From Eulemur rufifrons (taxonomy: Eukaryota > Chordata > Mammalia > Primates > Lemuridae): a stretch of DNA of 64,000 nt. The stretch is from positions 252,144,843-252,208,842 of the forward strand of contig NC_090989.1 in assembly GCF_041146395.1 (NCBI RefSeq), read 5' to 3'. Made by a program: the position numbers and the translations under genes. Below the pieces are notes generated by a model that was not told the origin of the DNA, did no database searches, and saw only the letters and a program-made list of their open reading frames with translations. Numbering within the stretch: position 1 is the first letter of the stretch; each line of letters starts with the position of its first letter. Positions 12,873 to 23,919 of the stretch are shown here, in pieces.

Positions 12873-15800
12873 ACAAGGCTTAAAGGCTAAAAATGACAAA
12901 ATTAGGATTATTTCAGCTTTCTCTGATGTTGACTATGAAGAGCAAGAAGACGTATATGAGGAGATAGAGGAGAAAATACCACAAGAGTTTCTAGAAAATA
13001 GTAACATAAACTTAAAGGAAGCAGAGGTAAAAGAAATTAGAACCTTTACAAAAGCTAATAAATATTACAGGCAACAAAAAGAACCAAAGTACAAGAATTG
13101 GAAAAAGATACCATCTCAGAGCCAACAAACAGAATTCTCTACTGACCTTAAGTTTGAAACATCTGTTTTTTCCAGATATTCTCAGAAATATGATACAATA
13201 GATAGGAGAAGGAAAAAAACACCCTTATACAGTCATTTTAAAGACAGTGAAAGAAGGCAATATGAGAGAGCTGGAACTAAGACTAACTCCAAAAATATAT
13301 ATTCTGATACTGAAAATTGTAACGTTTGCCACAGTGAAAAAAAGAAACAAAATTACCCAGTTTTGCACCCCTGCAAAAATGGATTTGTGGTTAGGAGTGG
13401 CACACGGCCCACTAAGTTGGAAAGTCATGATTATGATCTGCCTGTTTGTTTAAAGAACTGTGAAAAGTCATCTGGCCCAAAACAGTATGTCTTTAATTTC
13501 ACTCCATTAGATACTATTGAAGATTCTACTAGCAGTACTTCTGATGAACTTCTGGGTTCCCCCATTTCTGATAAGCAGGAAGGTTTGCTATCACCAACAT
13601 GGTGTCCATCCAATGTTCATCATATTGGAGAATTTCCTGAAGAGTATTATGTAGCAGATTCATTATTGCCATTACAAAGGATGAATTGTGATGCAAAAAC
13701 ACTTGGAGATCTGTCCGGGTGTTCCATGGAAGAGATGACCCCTTCCTCTATTGCTGAGTCCAAGGAAGACTATGTTGATACAATGGATGAGCTTCAGTGT
13801 TTGGTGGAAACAGTATCGGAATATTTAGCAGAGAAGGAAGAGGAGATTAACAGATTTGGTTCCCTTTCAAAAACTAAAAAAATACATAAACACTATAGTA
13901 CTGTTAATAATGCAGAACAGAAAATGCCTGGGGTTCAAATACCACCTTTAACCATTGTCAATAATGACAAGGACAAGGCCATCTCTTTCCCTGAGTTGAA
14001 TGGAGTAAAATGTGCTGTTGGTTCTTTGTTTAGTTCACTCACAGAAAGGGTGGGTTCAGGCACGAAGCATCTGACAACCACTGTGGAAAAGCTGGTTTAT
14101 TTAGTTCCAGAGAAAACAGAAACTCCTAATCAACTAGAGACAATTAATTTGGAATCTAGACCCAGAGCCAAGTCAGTATTAGAGAAGGATCTTTCTGTGC
14201 CATCTCCTTTATCCTCTCAAACAGAAGATAATAAGAATACAGGCAGACATGGCAAAACCTCTGAAAATGAGTACATGGGCAATAAAACTGGGAGTTTAAA
14301 CTTTCAGGATGCAGCAGAAACTATCAGAAGGGATTCGGCTCCACAGAGTCAGGGTTCAGTTATAAAGTCTGTTTTCAGCATGTTGAATCCGTTAAAGATC
14401 TTTTCAGAAAAGGGGGAAACCAAAAAAGATGACGAGAGCAAGCCAGCAAGAAAGGAAAGCTTTGTTGAGTGTGGTTTGGAGTCAAATCAAAGAGAAGGCA
14501 CTCTTGACAATGACAGTAGTAGCATCATTGCTTTAAATAGGAGTGATGGAGAAACTACAGGCTGGTTCCAAATGCCCATAAGTGAGGATTTGTTGTCCTC
14601 TAAAGTGGCCAGTGAACCTCCAAACTTAGCTAGTTCTACAAGTAAGAAAGACGATGTGGAGAGTCTGTTGGAAGGAAAATCCTGTATAGATCAGTCTCTA
14701 TTACCAGATCAACCAAAACTATGTGCCAAAGATACTCTAGGACATCCTTCTGTAGGTGGGAGTAGAACTGCCAATACAGAGGCTTCTTCCAAGCTGGTAG
14801 AGGAGGACAAAGTTACTGGTGATGATGATTTTCTTGAGCCACTCAGAAAATCATTTAGCCAGTTTTTCCTTACTTCCCCTGAGACCTGTTCAAAGGAAAC
14901 TTTGTCAGAATCTATGAAAATTCACCAGTCGGAGGAAGATGAATGGGAAAGGGGCTTTAAGAAAGATGGACGTTCCTTTTCCTTTAGTGGAAAACTACAT
15001 ATTCCATTTTTTAGAATTCTTGAGCATTCTGAAAAGCAGCAGGATTTAAGAGAGAAAGGAAGCATTTTTCCTTTGTTTAAATTTCCTTTCACTGACAGCC
15101 ATATCACTGTAAATGACCAAAATTTTCATGTCTCAGCAGTAAACACTGATGAGGAGATCCAAAGAAATTGCCATGAAGATGCCAAACTTAGTTCAATAAA
15201 ATCTAGTTCAGTTCCAAATATTCATAATGATCTAGGGAAATTGGGCAGTACAGAGGAAATTAATAAGAATGACCAAATAAATTGTCCTGAAGATGCCAAA
15301 CTCAACATAATAAAGTCTGATTCAGTTACAAATATTAATGATGACCTTGGAGAATTGGGGAGTATAGAGGAATTAAATCCAAATGACCATGCAGCAGTAG
15401 CGAATTATGAAAGAGATGCCTTTGCCATCCCTGGAGTTGTGCCTATAGAACATATAACTTCAGATCCTTCAGGAGAAGATAAGAGTCTTATACAAGTGAC
15501 ATCTTCAATAGTATCAAACTCTTCATTAGAGTTTATTTCTACTGTTTCAAAATCTACTTTGCTTAGTGAAATTAGTGAAGATAAAGTTATAGATAAAACG
15601 TCTGGGAAAAAAACCCAAGGAGGCTTCCTTTCTGGTCTATTTAACAGGTTTTCTTCTGAAAACTTGTCTAGTAAACAAGAATTAAATTTGAAAAATGATG
15701 ACTCCAATCACAGGAATACTACCCCAAGCTTAATCTCTGGAATATTTAACCTGATATCAAATAGCACTATGACTGACAGTAAACCAGATGAAACAAAGTT

Positions 15801-18800
15801 CATGTCTTCAGGCAACATGAAGAGTTTGAATGGAGATGAGCATTTATCCTTGGATGAGGTCCCTGCTACTTCATGTGTGACTTCTGAGAACCCTAGTAAC
15901 CATGAAGAAAAACATGAAACGTCTGGCTTCATAGAAAGCTGCTTATTACCTGAAGAAAATATACCATCATCTGATGCTTTGGTTGATAATCATTGTTGCC
16001 CTCCTACATGGAAAAACCAGCAAAATGAAAAGCATTCCCCATCTTCTGAGAACATGGTGCTTCCCTGTGCTCCAAGTGCTCAGCCAGGCTCCTCAGAGAT
16101 ATCTTTGGCTAAGAGGCCAACACCAAACCATGTTCATGAGACAACACTATGTGAAAATTCAAATGAGTTAAATTCACCTGTACTAAATATTAACATTCTT
16201 AATAAATCAAACCACTCTCAGGCTTTTGAAGAGATGAATAATCCTTTCTGTTTTGAATGGGACTCTGATGTAAAAGATTTCTCTAGAAATTCCAGAAAAC
16301 TTCAGCCAGTTTATTATATGTTGAATCAAAATACATTTCCATCAGCTGATGCTTTCTTGTGGCTTGACTCAGAAAACCCAGTGAAAAATTTTTGCAAAAA
16401 AGATCAAAATGCAAATATCTCGGAGTGGAGAACAAATCCAAACAATGTCATTTGGTGTGACTTACCATATGAATCATTCAACCAGTTAGCATTTAATGAA
16501 GATTACTTATTAAGAGGTGATGTGTGGGCAGCTGACTCATTATATGGAAATTCTGGTCATCTTCTAACGAATGAGACTAAGAATTCACTAGAAGAATTGC
16601 CCATTGACTTAAGTTGCTCTTCAGATTATGAGAACACTGTATACCCCATAGTTGATCAAGAGTCATTTAGAATAGATGAAAACTTTGTTTTTTCAAGTTT
16701 TGGTTATGAGTATCAGGAATGGTTATCCTGTCTTGAAAATGGAGTGTGGTGGCCATCAGAGGATGGGGATTATGGATATTATATGTTTCATGATGGTCAC
16801 TATATCTATTCTCTCCTCACTGACTCTACTGGGCAGTATGCATATTTATTTGTACCTGATTATTCTTATCAAGAGTATTTAAATTGTGATTTACAAACAA
16901 ATGATCTATCAAGTATTACATTGGGTGACAGCATTATCTCTGCCTGTAGTTTTAAAGTACCTGACAAGGAAGATGAAATATTGTGGTGTATTGAAGAGGA
17001 ACCAATTGATGACCCTCTTGATTTATCTGTAGCTTTGCCAAGAAGTGAGGAACCGTTGCATCTAAATTTAGAAACCATTTCACAAGTACTTAAAGAGTCA
17101 AGTAATGGCCACAGGGATCAACCATTAGATTTTTCAGGCTATAAGCCTCAAAAGTTGAAAGGAGATTTTATATCTTTCAAAGAAAGGCCATATGGTCCTG
17201 AAGACCTTGAATGTACATTGGATCTCAGAAATCAGCCCCAGACTGTTAGTAATCATGTCTTAAATAAAGATCAAATTAGAGAGAGAAATAAGAACCAGCC
17301 TCTAGCTAAAGATGCATCAGTTCACCTTTCTAGTTTCCATTGGCTTCAGTCTTCCTTTGAAGAAGTTGCCTCTTTGGTTCATCCTGAAAATATGACTAAA
17401 GGCTCACAGCAAGCAGAAGAAACATCACCAGTGAACAAAGTGACTTCTGTATTTTCTGTTTTGGGTGCCTCAGTTGGGAGTACTTTGAATTTTGATAAGA
17501 GTGAATCCTTAGAGTCTTTGGCTGTGCAGAAAATGGATCAACAGTCAAAATTAGCAGAGCTCAAAAATGATGGTCTTCAGTCAATATTGAGTAAGCAATT
17601 AGGGAGTAACTCCCAAAACGAAGAAGAAAGTCTTCTCAAGGATTCAGAGAGACAGACAGTACCCAGGGTTCAACAACCAGAATTTACTAAAAATAAAAGG
17701 CAAGAATCCCCTTTAAATAAAGGTGTTCATGTGAAAAGACAAAGTTTGTTAAAATCTGGTTTCCAGGTAAGCCAAACAACTCCTCAGGCTAAATCAGGTA
17801 TAAAAGATGATGAAATCATTATGATGGACTCTATTTCAGTTCCTCTTGCACCACAGTGTAGTAGGGATGAGCACAAGAATTGTGAGCTTCCCCAGGACCA
17901 GTCTCCCCAAGAATCTGAGAGTAAATTACTTAAAAGTGCATTAAAACTCTTTGGTCGAGGAGAAGAATCTTCAGGAAGTACAACAAATGAAAAACAGGCA
18001 TCTGGATTTTTGAACCTCTTTAAAACTCAGGTGAATAAAGAAGGATCACCAAACTTAGAAGAAAAGACTGGTGATAAAAACGTTAAGATATCATCTCAGG
18101 AAAAGAAAGAATCTTCTGGTGTTTCAAATTTTTTTGGTACCCTTGGGGATTTCTTTAAAACCAATGTATCTCCTATACAGACAACTGAAAATATGCCTGT
18201 TTCTTCAATGACTAATAAGGATGAGATTAGGTCAAGTCCTACTCTTGTACAGCTAACTAACCAGGGTATTGGGAACTTTCCTGCTGCACCAGTTTCCTCT
18301 AAAGGGAAGGTTAGAGTCAGAAGTCTGAATAAACAGACTACTATTGATGACAGTGGGCTTATGGAACCATCACCTAGAGAGATCCAGGGTAATAATTTGA
18401 CAGAAAAAGAGGTACCATTCAGAGACCGTCTAATCCAGCAGTCACCTAATTCATCTTTCTCAACAAGTAATCTCAAGGGGTCTTCTGGAAGTTCTTCCAT
18501 AGAAAATAGAGGTGTATCTACAATGACAGAAGTTTCAGGAAGTAATAAAATATCTTCCAATTTTCTGAACAGAAAAAATTCAAATGAACAAGATCACTTT
18601 TCTGACAAGGACAGGAATTTTTCAACTACTACAACGTCTTCATTCCAACCAGAGATGCCAACCAAAAGGAGTATATTTTCTTTTCTGACTGGATCTGAAA
18701 AATCTGAGAACAGAGCCTCTACTACTCTACCAAGAGCCAAATCTCAAGGAGAAGGGCTATTCACACTTCCATCCTTTTTTTCCACTGCGAGCTCAAACAT

Positions 18801-21225
18801 CAAGAAGGATCTCTCTCATAAAAGCTCTACTTTTAGTTTCTTCAACTTACCCTTTTTGGATCAAAAGGAGGAGATTCCTGAGGAAAAACAAAGCCTTTCA
18901 GCTGTTGCTCCAGTGACTTCTCAGCCCTGTAAAAAGCCAAGTGTTTCTGTAGACTCCAGTGGCACAATGACGAGAGAAGGTGCCAATGGTCATAAAGATA
19001 GCATAACCCAGGAAGTAGTTCATGAAAAGCAAATGGCACCTTGTATTTCCATTGGTAACTATACTGAGGTTATCTCCCTTGCAGATGAGCTCAGTGTAGA
19101 CAAGGACTATCAGGGGAAACTGAGTTCTAATAATGGATCAGGGACATCTTCAACAGATTTCCAGATGCATCAGTTGCAAAAAGATACTGTTCCTCCTTCA
19201 CCAGAATATCAGGCACAGGCTGAAACATTCCTCATTGGCCCAGAGACCCTTGGGATAACTCCCCATGAAGAAGAGGCTTTCAACCAGAAAACCTTCCCCA
19301 GTGACTCACTGACCAACTCTTTTTCACACGATAACCATTTATTTGAAAAGTTAAATGATTTAGACACTTGTACTAACTGTCACCAAAATGAAAGCTTTAC
19401 TAGTGACCCATTGAACTTGCCATTAGAAAAGGCCCCGGATGAGGTCTTACCACAGATCCTGGAGCCAGCCTCTTCTCCTCCAGAGCCAGAATGTGCAGGG
19501 CATCTCCAGAACCGAGATATAGATAAAGAGGAAGACAAATCAGTGTTAGGCTCTTCAGTAGAAATGCTTTCAGGGTTTGTGACCAAAGTGAAATCTTTCT
19601 CTGGGGGCTTAATTGAACCTCCCAAAACACTCTCTGGAATTTTCTCCTCTCCTAAATCTCCAAAGAAAAACTCCTTTTTCTCTCTTTCTTCTGGTGTGTC
19701 ATCTCAGCCACTGAAAGATGAGTTATTTGGAATTTTCAAAAGTCCCAGATCAGAGACATACAAACAAGAATCATCTATCCCAGCTACTTCACGGCTTCAA
19801 AATGATTGTTCCAGAGATGCTGTAGAATTAGGACCTTCAGAAGGTTTGTGGAGAGAAGCTGCCTGTGCAGCACCTAATTTAGAATCTGTCGATGACTGTA
19901 GAATGACTGTTGTTAGTGCAAAGTCAGAATCAGATACCTTGACAGATGATCCTAAATTAATAACCAAAATGGAAAACAGTAACACTCCTGAAAATATTCC
20001 AGGACCCCAAAGTTCTGAAACAATTGCTACATCTTCTGTCTCGGGGGATGATACTGGGCCAGGAGTATTGTCTCTGAGTGATGAAGGAGACATGGGAATA
20101 TTGCAGGGTACAGACACAGAGGCATCATTGGAAGCAGAGCATATTTTATCACCAACACAGTTGCATCCAGATCCTACCTATATTGCTGAAGAGCTTCCTC
20201 CTCCAATTCAGCCACCTCTTCCTCTTAAGCCAGAACCAGCTATTCAAACTGCCTCCACAAACCAAGATTTCTTGGAGCTGCATGCAGCCAATTCACTAGA
20301 AACCAATACTGCACTGTTCAGTGAGGCAAGTGTGAGTCAGGGCACCACCCTGGAAACCCAAGGGCACTTTCCTCATCCTCCACTGGAGAAACCTGGGCTT
20401 TGTGCTGAAGAAAGTTGTGAGATACTTCATGCCCAAAAAGATCCACCTGCAGTCCCCCAGGAAACAGAGCAGCCAAGACCTCGTTTTGAGATCCCAAACA
20501 TAACCAGCTGGCCAAAGCTCCGCTTCCCATCCTCTGCTACTGACCATGGGAAATCACTGAGCTCTCTTTTTTCCTCACCTTCTCCGTCGGGCAATAGAGC
20601 AGCAGAGACTGGTTTAATATCCAGTTTTAAGAAGTTGTCAACTCTATTTGAGGGAGGTAGTGAGGGGAAAGAGAGTGTGCTGGGAAGTGATCCAAAACTA
20701 GGGTTTGGAAAGAAGCTGGATCGTTCATTTCCATTGGCAAAAGAAAACAAAGAAGTCCCTGAACAAATGCCTACAGAATCTTCCCCTCCAGTTTTAGATG
20801 TTAGCAGTGATCAGGACCTTAACTCCATTAAGGCTGACAAAGCTTTGGAGTCCGCTCAAATAGCTGAGGCCAATGCTGAGTCAGCTAAGGTCTATACTCA
20901 GCCTTCTGGGACCTCTGAGCAGCTAGAAGCCAAGCCAAGTGTCTGTGCTCCGGAGGTTTCAGGGCCTGGAGAAGTGGAAAAGCAGCAGGAAATCCCAGCA
21001 TCTAAGGAACACTGGGATACCAAAGGCAACCTCTCTGGCCCCACCTGTCCTTCAGGGAAACATGAGGAAGAGCACTACACTGTCTCTGAGCTAATTCACC
21101 AGCCAGAAAAACAAGAAGAGGAGGTAGTGCCTGCTAGCACTGACTCTGTTTTGAATGTACAGCAGCCAGTCACTCTGAATGGCATCAAGGAAACAATGAC
21201 CAACAAAAGGCCTGTTCTCAACTGA
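12873..21225 (+). CDS. UNC13B: UNC13B giant exon (about 2,784 codons)
   Basis: One uninterrupted frame of over 8.3 kb. The frame runs open from 12799, but that point is TTG and lies in the polypyrimidine tract. The first in-frame ATG is 13681, so the exon must be read from upstream. The acceptor is TATATCAG|A; the previous exon's open AG plus this A gives Arg and an in-frame join (…RRAL-RQGLKAKNDK). The protein (exon residue 1 = this Arg) is rich in Ser, Asn, Glu and Lys and looks disordered. It has a basic patch (about 111-115), a C-x2-C-H…H-P-C cluster (150-168), a 38-residue tandem repeat (769-844), an aromatic-rich module (about 1272-1340) flanked by PIDLS (1244), PLDLS (1382) and PLDFS (1418), and many S-[LIVF]-F-S-x-[LF] motifs. 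It is absent from classical 1,591-residue ubMunc13-2. It ends in TGA at 21223 with no evident phase-2 donor nearby, so it may be a terminal exon. Confidence 0.85.
15175..15402 (+). repeat. UNC13B: 38-codon tandem repeat in giant exon
   Basis: Two adjacent 114-base copies (15175-15288 and 15289-15402) both start EDAKL and share S-V-x-N-I, D-L-G-x-L-G-S and E-E-[IL]-N-x-N-D. About 23 of the first 33 residues are identical. The repeat unit is a multiple of three and the frame stays open. Confidence 0.9.
16600..17136 (+). other. UNC13B: Cluster of PxDLS-type motifs
   Basis: PIDLS is encoded at 16600-16614, PLDLS at 17014-17028 and PLDFS at 17122-17136. PxDLS is the established peptide bound by the CtBP substrate-binding cleft, also present in the B-domain of RIBEYE (the CTBP2-derived core protein of synaptic ribbons). 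Three in 180 residues, bracketing the aromatic module, is more than expected by chance for a five-residue pattern. Binding is an inference. Confidence 0.7.
16684..16890 (+). other. UNC13B: Aromatic-rich module in giant exon
   Basis: About 69 codons contain two adjacent Trp, a further Trp and many Tyr and Phe, with G-Y-Y-M-F-H-D-G-H-Y-I-Y and T-G-Q-Y-A-Y-L-F as the core. This contrasts with the disordered flanks and suggests a small folded or beta-rich unit. The spacing of aromatic pairs around 'DG' and 'TGQ' recalls OCRE-type aromatic repeats, but I cannot assign a family. Confidence 0.6.
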
Positions 21226-22298
21226 AGCATCATAAATGGCTTTAAGGAATTGACCATTTATGATGATGCATGTGACTTAGTGGTAGATGAGTCGTAGTTT
21301 GCTTTTTTATCCTTCCTGTGTCTTTCCTAGCACCCGAGCTTCATGTTAATTAGGGATTAAGTAACAAGAACTAATGTGTGGATATTTTCATCCTCTTCCT
21401 TCTCTCTAGTGCCAAATGTAATTCATTTATTGGAACAAGGCGCTTCCTGCCTAAAGGAAAGGCTGGGCCCTGAGATTTAATTGCTCTGGTTTGCTCTGCC
21501 ATATATAACGGGAAATGGAGAGGGGAAAGAAGGAACAGGCAGCAAGTAGTTGGTGGTATATATTAACTACAACTACATGATAGGCCGGGAGGCTTCCTTG
21601 GGCCTTAGGCACGTATATCTTTTAGTAGATGGGGATGACCTGCTTTGCTTTGTTTTTTCAAGTCTTCTAAGGTGCTTTTTCCAGTGGCAATGAAGGAATT
21701 AAGTAAAATACAAAGTGCAAAGGATGGCTTAAGATGATCCATATCCTCATGGATTTGCATAGCTTAGTCTCTGCATAGTCTCTGCCTTTTACCATCCTTA
21801 AGACTAGTATCTAACAAGAGCTTTGAGTAAAGTCTTGCGGGAACTCAGACCTATCCTTTGTTGTAGTTCTTCAGTCTGGAGCATTGTGCAGGGTCTGTTT
21901 ACAGAAGGTACTGTTCTCTCCCCTAAGAAGAAGCACCATACAATGCAGTTAAGAATGTTACCTTGGCCTCAGGCCCAAATTTGTCCAAAGGGATTAGGGG
22001 CTTTAGAGATTGTGTGTGTGTATTAAACATGTTTGTATGAGTATATTTGTATGTATATGTGTGTTGGAAACTACTCAGAACAGTGACCTATTACTTATTC
22101 TGCTATGAGAGGGAAACCAGAAATCAGCCTGAAAATACCAGGTAATTGAGAGGAAACTTAGGGAAAATTTCATTGGAAAATATCAATGATTTATCTTCAT
22201 TTGGCCAACAGTAAATATAAGCCCTTTAGCTAAAGGCTTGACTCTGGTAAGAAAATTCCCTGTCCTTTTGCATGGAAGCTTTTCAGCAGGATACCAGT

Positions 22299-22304
22299 AA
22301 TAAA
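22299..22304 (+). terminator. Candidate poly(A) signal for giant-exon transcript
   Basis: This is the first canonical AATAAA after the giant-exon stop, 1,074 bases downstream. No strong GT-rich element follows, so it is only a candidate. A second AATAAA is at 23151-23156. Confidence 0.25.
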
Positions 22305-22411
22305 ATGAGGATGCCTAACTTGGGATTGAAGTATCCAGATGGGCTGGGATATATCTCATAGATCATCACTAAGTCCCTCTGCTGTCAAAAGGACCAATCC
22401 TTTAGATTAGC

Positions 22412-22608
22412 AGTCCCCAGCCTTTTTGGCACCAGGGACTGTTTTCATGAAAGACAGTTTTTCCATGGACCTTGGCGGGGGGTGGTGAGGGATGGTTTTG
22501 GGATAATTCAAGCAAATTACATTTATTGTGCACTTTATTTCTATTATTATGCTGTAATATATAATGAAATAATTATACAACTCACCATAGGTTGGGGACC
22601 CATGCTTT
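22412..22608 (+). mobile_element. Short hAT-type non-autonomous DNA transposon
   Basis: The left end CAGTCCCCAGCCTTTTTGGC and right end GGTTGGGGACCC are inverted copies. An 8-base direct repeat CTTTAGAT flanks the element on both sides, which fits the 8-bp target duplication of hAT elements. Confidence 0.75.
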
Positions 22609-23583
22609 AGATGATAGGGCTATAAGGCTCAAGGGAATAACTTCTGGATATGGCTTTTCTTTCCACCACTCTGCCCTTCTTGCTGTTATCACTGTCACTT
22701 TCTTTGCTATAACTGCTATCTCATAACAGGGGAACAGATTTTTCTTTCTGGGCATAGAAATTTAGGTGATTGAGATGGAGCGGGCTGACCTCTCTTCAGG
22801 TACAGAGATGCATGAATGTGGCTCTGACGTAGATCCTGGAGTTGAGCTTTGTCCACTTTATCCAAAACTGAGCCTTTCCCTGAGCGTAGCTCAGTTACAG
22901 ATGGGCAAGTTCATGTTTGGATCACTCCTATGCTGCCAGAGATATACTTGTAGCATTCATGGTGATGAGACCATTCTCCTGTGGGATTTCTTGGTCCTGG
23001 CCTCCATCTCCCAATGGCTTCTATTACCTCATTCTGCAGATGAGGAGGCTGAGATGATAATTGAAGGAACATGTCCACTCTCCTCTGCTCATCTTAAGGT
23101 ACAGGCATATACATTAATAATTATAGAGGAAGAAATGGGGACCTCAATTTAATAAAAATAGAAAAAAAGAATGGAGTTCATTCACTCCACTTTATCATGT
23201 GGAAATTAGAAAATTTTAATCATAGCCACTGGACAAGTTTCTTTAGAAGACTAAAGAATTTTAGGAATAAGTAACAGACTTTTGTAATAATTTTTAATCC
23301 TACTCGCAAATAGCACATTAAGATGAAATGTCCTTCAAAGTCAAGTGTAGGGCTGAGGTTAAGTGCTGTTGGAGAACCCAGCATGTTGTGTTTTTTTCCT
23401 GTTGTGGTCTGCTGAATAGAGACTAATTCCTCTAGATTGTCAAGTTTGGTCCTGTCTTCCTAGGAACCTCCTATTTGTGATTCTTGCCACTGATATAATC
23501 ATCATCTCCTAGATTTATCCATGCTTTTGCCCTGGTCCCAGTTTGCATGTATTTACTCATCTGTCCTTCTCTCATTCTCACAG

Positions 23584-23919
23584 CCCCACCAGCAGTAGTA
23601 GGTATGGCTCCTCTTGTAATGTGAGTCAAGGAAGCTCTCAGCTGAGTGAACTAGACCAGTACCATGAACAAGATGATGACCGTCGGGAGAGGGACTCAAT
23701 TCATTCCTGCCACAGTTCTGGCAGCCTCTCCAGAGATGGCCAAGCAGGTTTTGGAGAACAAGAGAAAACCTGGGAAGTAACAGGTGAAGCCGAAAAGGGG
23801 ATATCATGTGAGAACAAGGGAATAACATGTGAGCTCAAGGAGATGAAAGAAGATGCCACAACCCATCCTCCCCCGGATCTGGTGCTACACAAAGACCACG
23901 TATTAGGCCCCCAGGAGAG
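23584..23919 (+). CDS. UNC13B: UNC13B exon: Ser-rich linker, ubMunc13-2
   Basis: The exon encodes '[20 protein letters not shown]' through '[14 protein letters not shown]', which I recognise from human ubMunc13-2 between C2A and the calmodulin-binding helix. The acceptor is CTCACAG before 23584 and the donor is GAGAG|GTAGGT at 23919/23920. Length is 336 bases, phase 2 to phase 2, so the exon can be skipped without frameshift. Relative to the human protein as I remember it, the segment near 23790-23850 has a short in-frame expansion ('[15 protein letters not shown]') in which a CE/CEL unit is repeated. It is a disordered, phosphorylatable linker. Confidence 0.95.

Larger units (their letters stand above)
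21226..23583 (+). other. UNC13B: Intron, or 3' UTR of a giant-exon transcript
   Basis: The giant open frame ends at 21225. This stretch has a TG-rich segment near 22010-22060, a short hAT transposon (22412-22608), a MIR-like patch near 23010-23080 and two AATAAA hexamers (22299 and 23151). If the giant exon is terminal, part of this is its 3' UTR. In the classical transcript it is intron, ending in a pyrimidine-rich acceptor TCTCACAG at 23576-23583. Confidence 0.6.

Noticed and set aside
18096..18560. 154-codon open frame on the minus strand
   Set aside because: It is antisense to the giant exon and is a shadow of its codon composition.
22766..23152. 128-codon open frame between the giant exon and the next exon
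   Set aside because: It has no similarity to Munc13 proteins, begins at GTG and not ATG, overlaps a MIR-like patch, and has no matching splice sites in phase.
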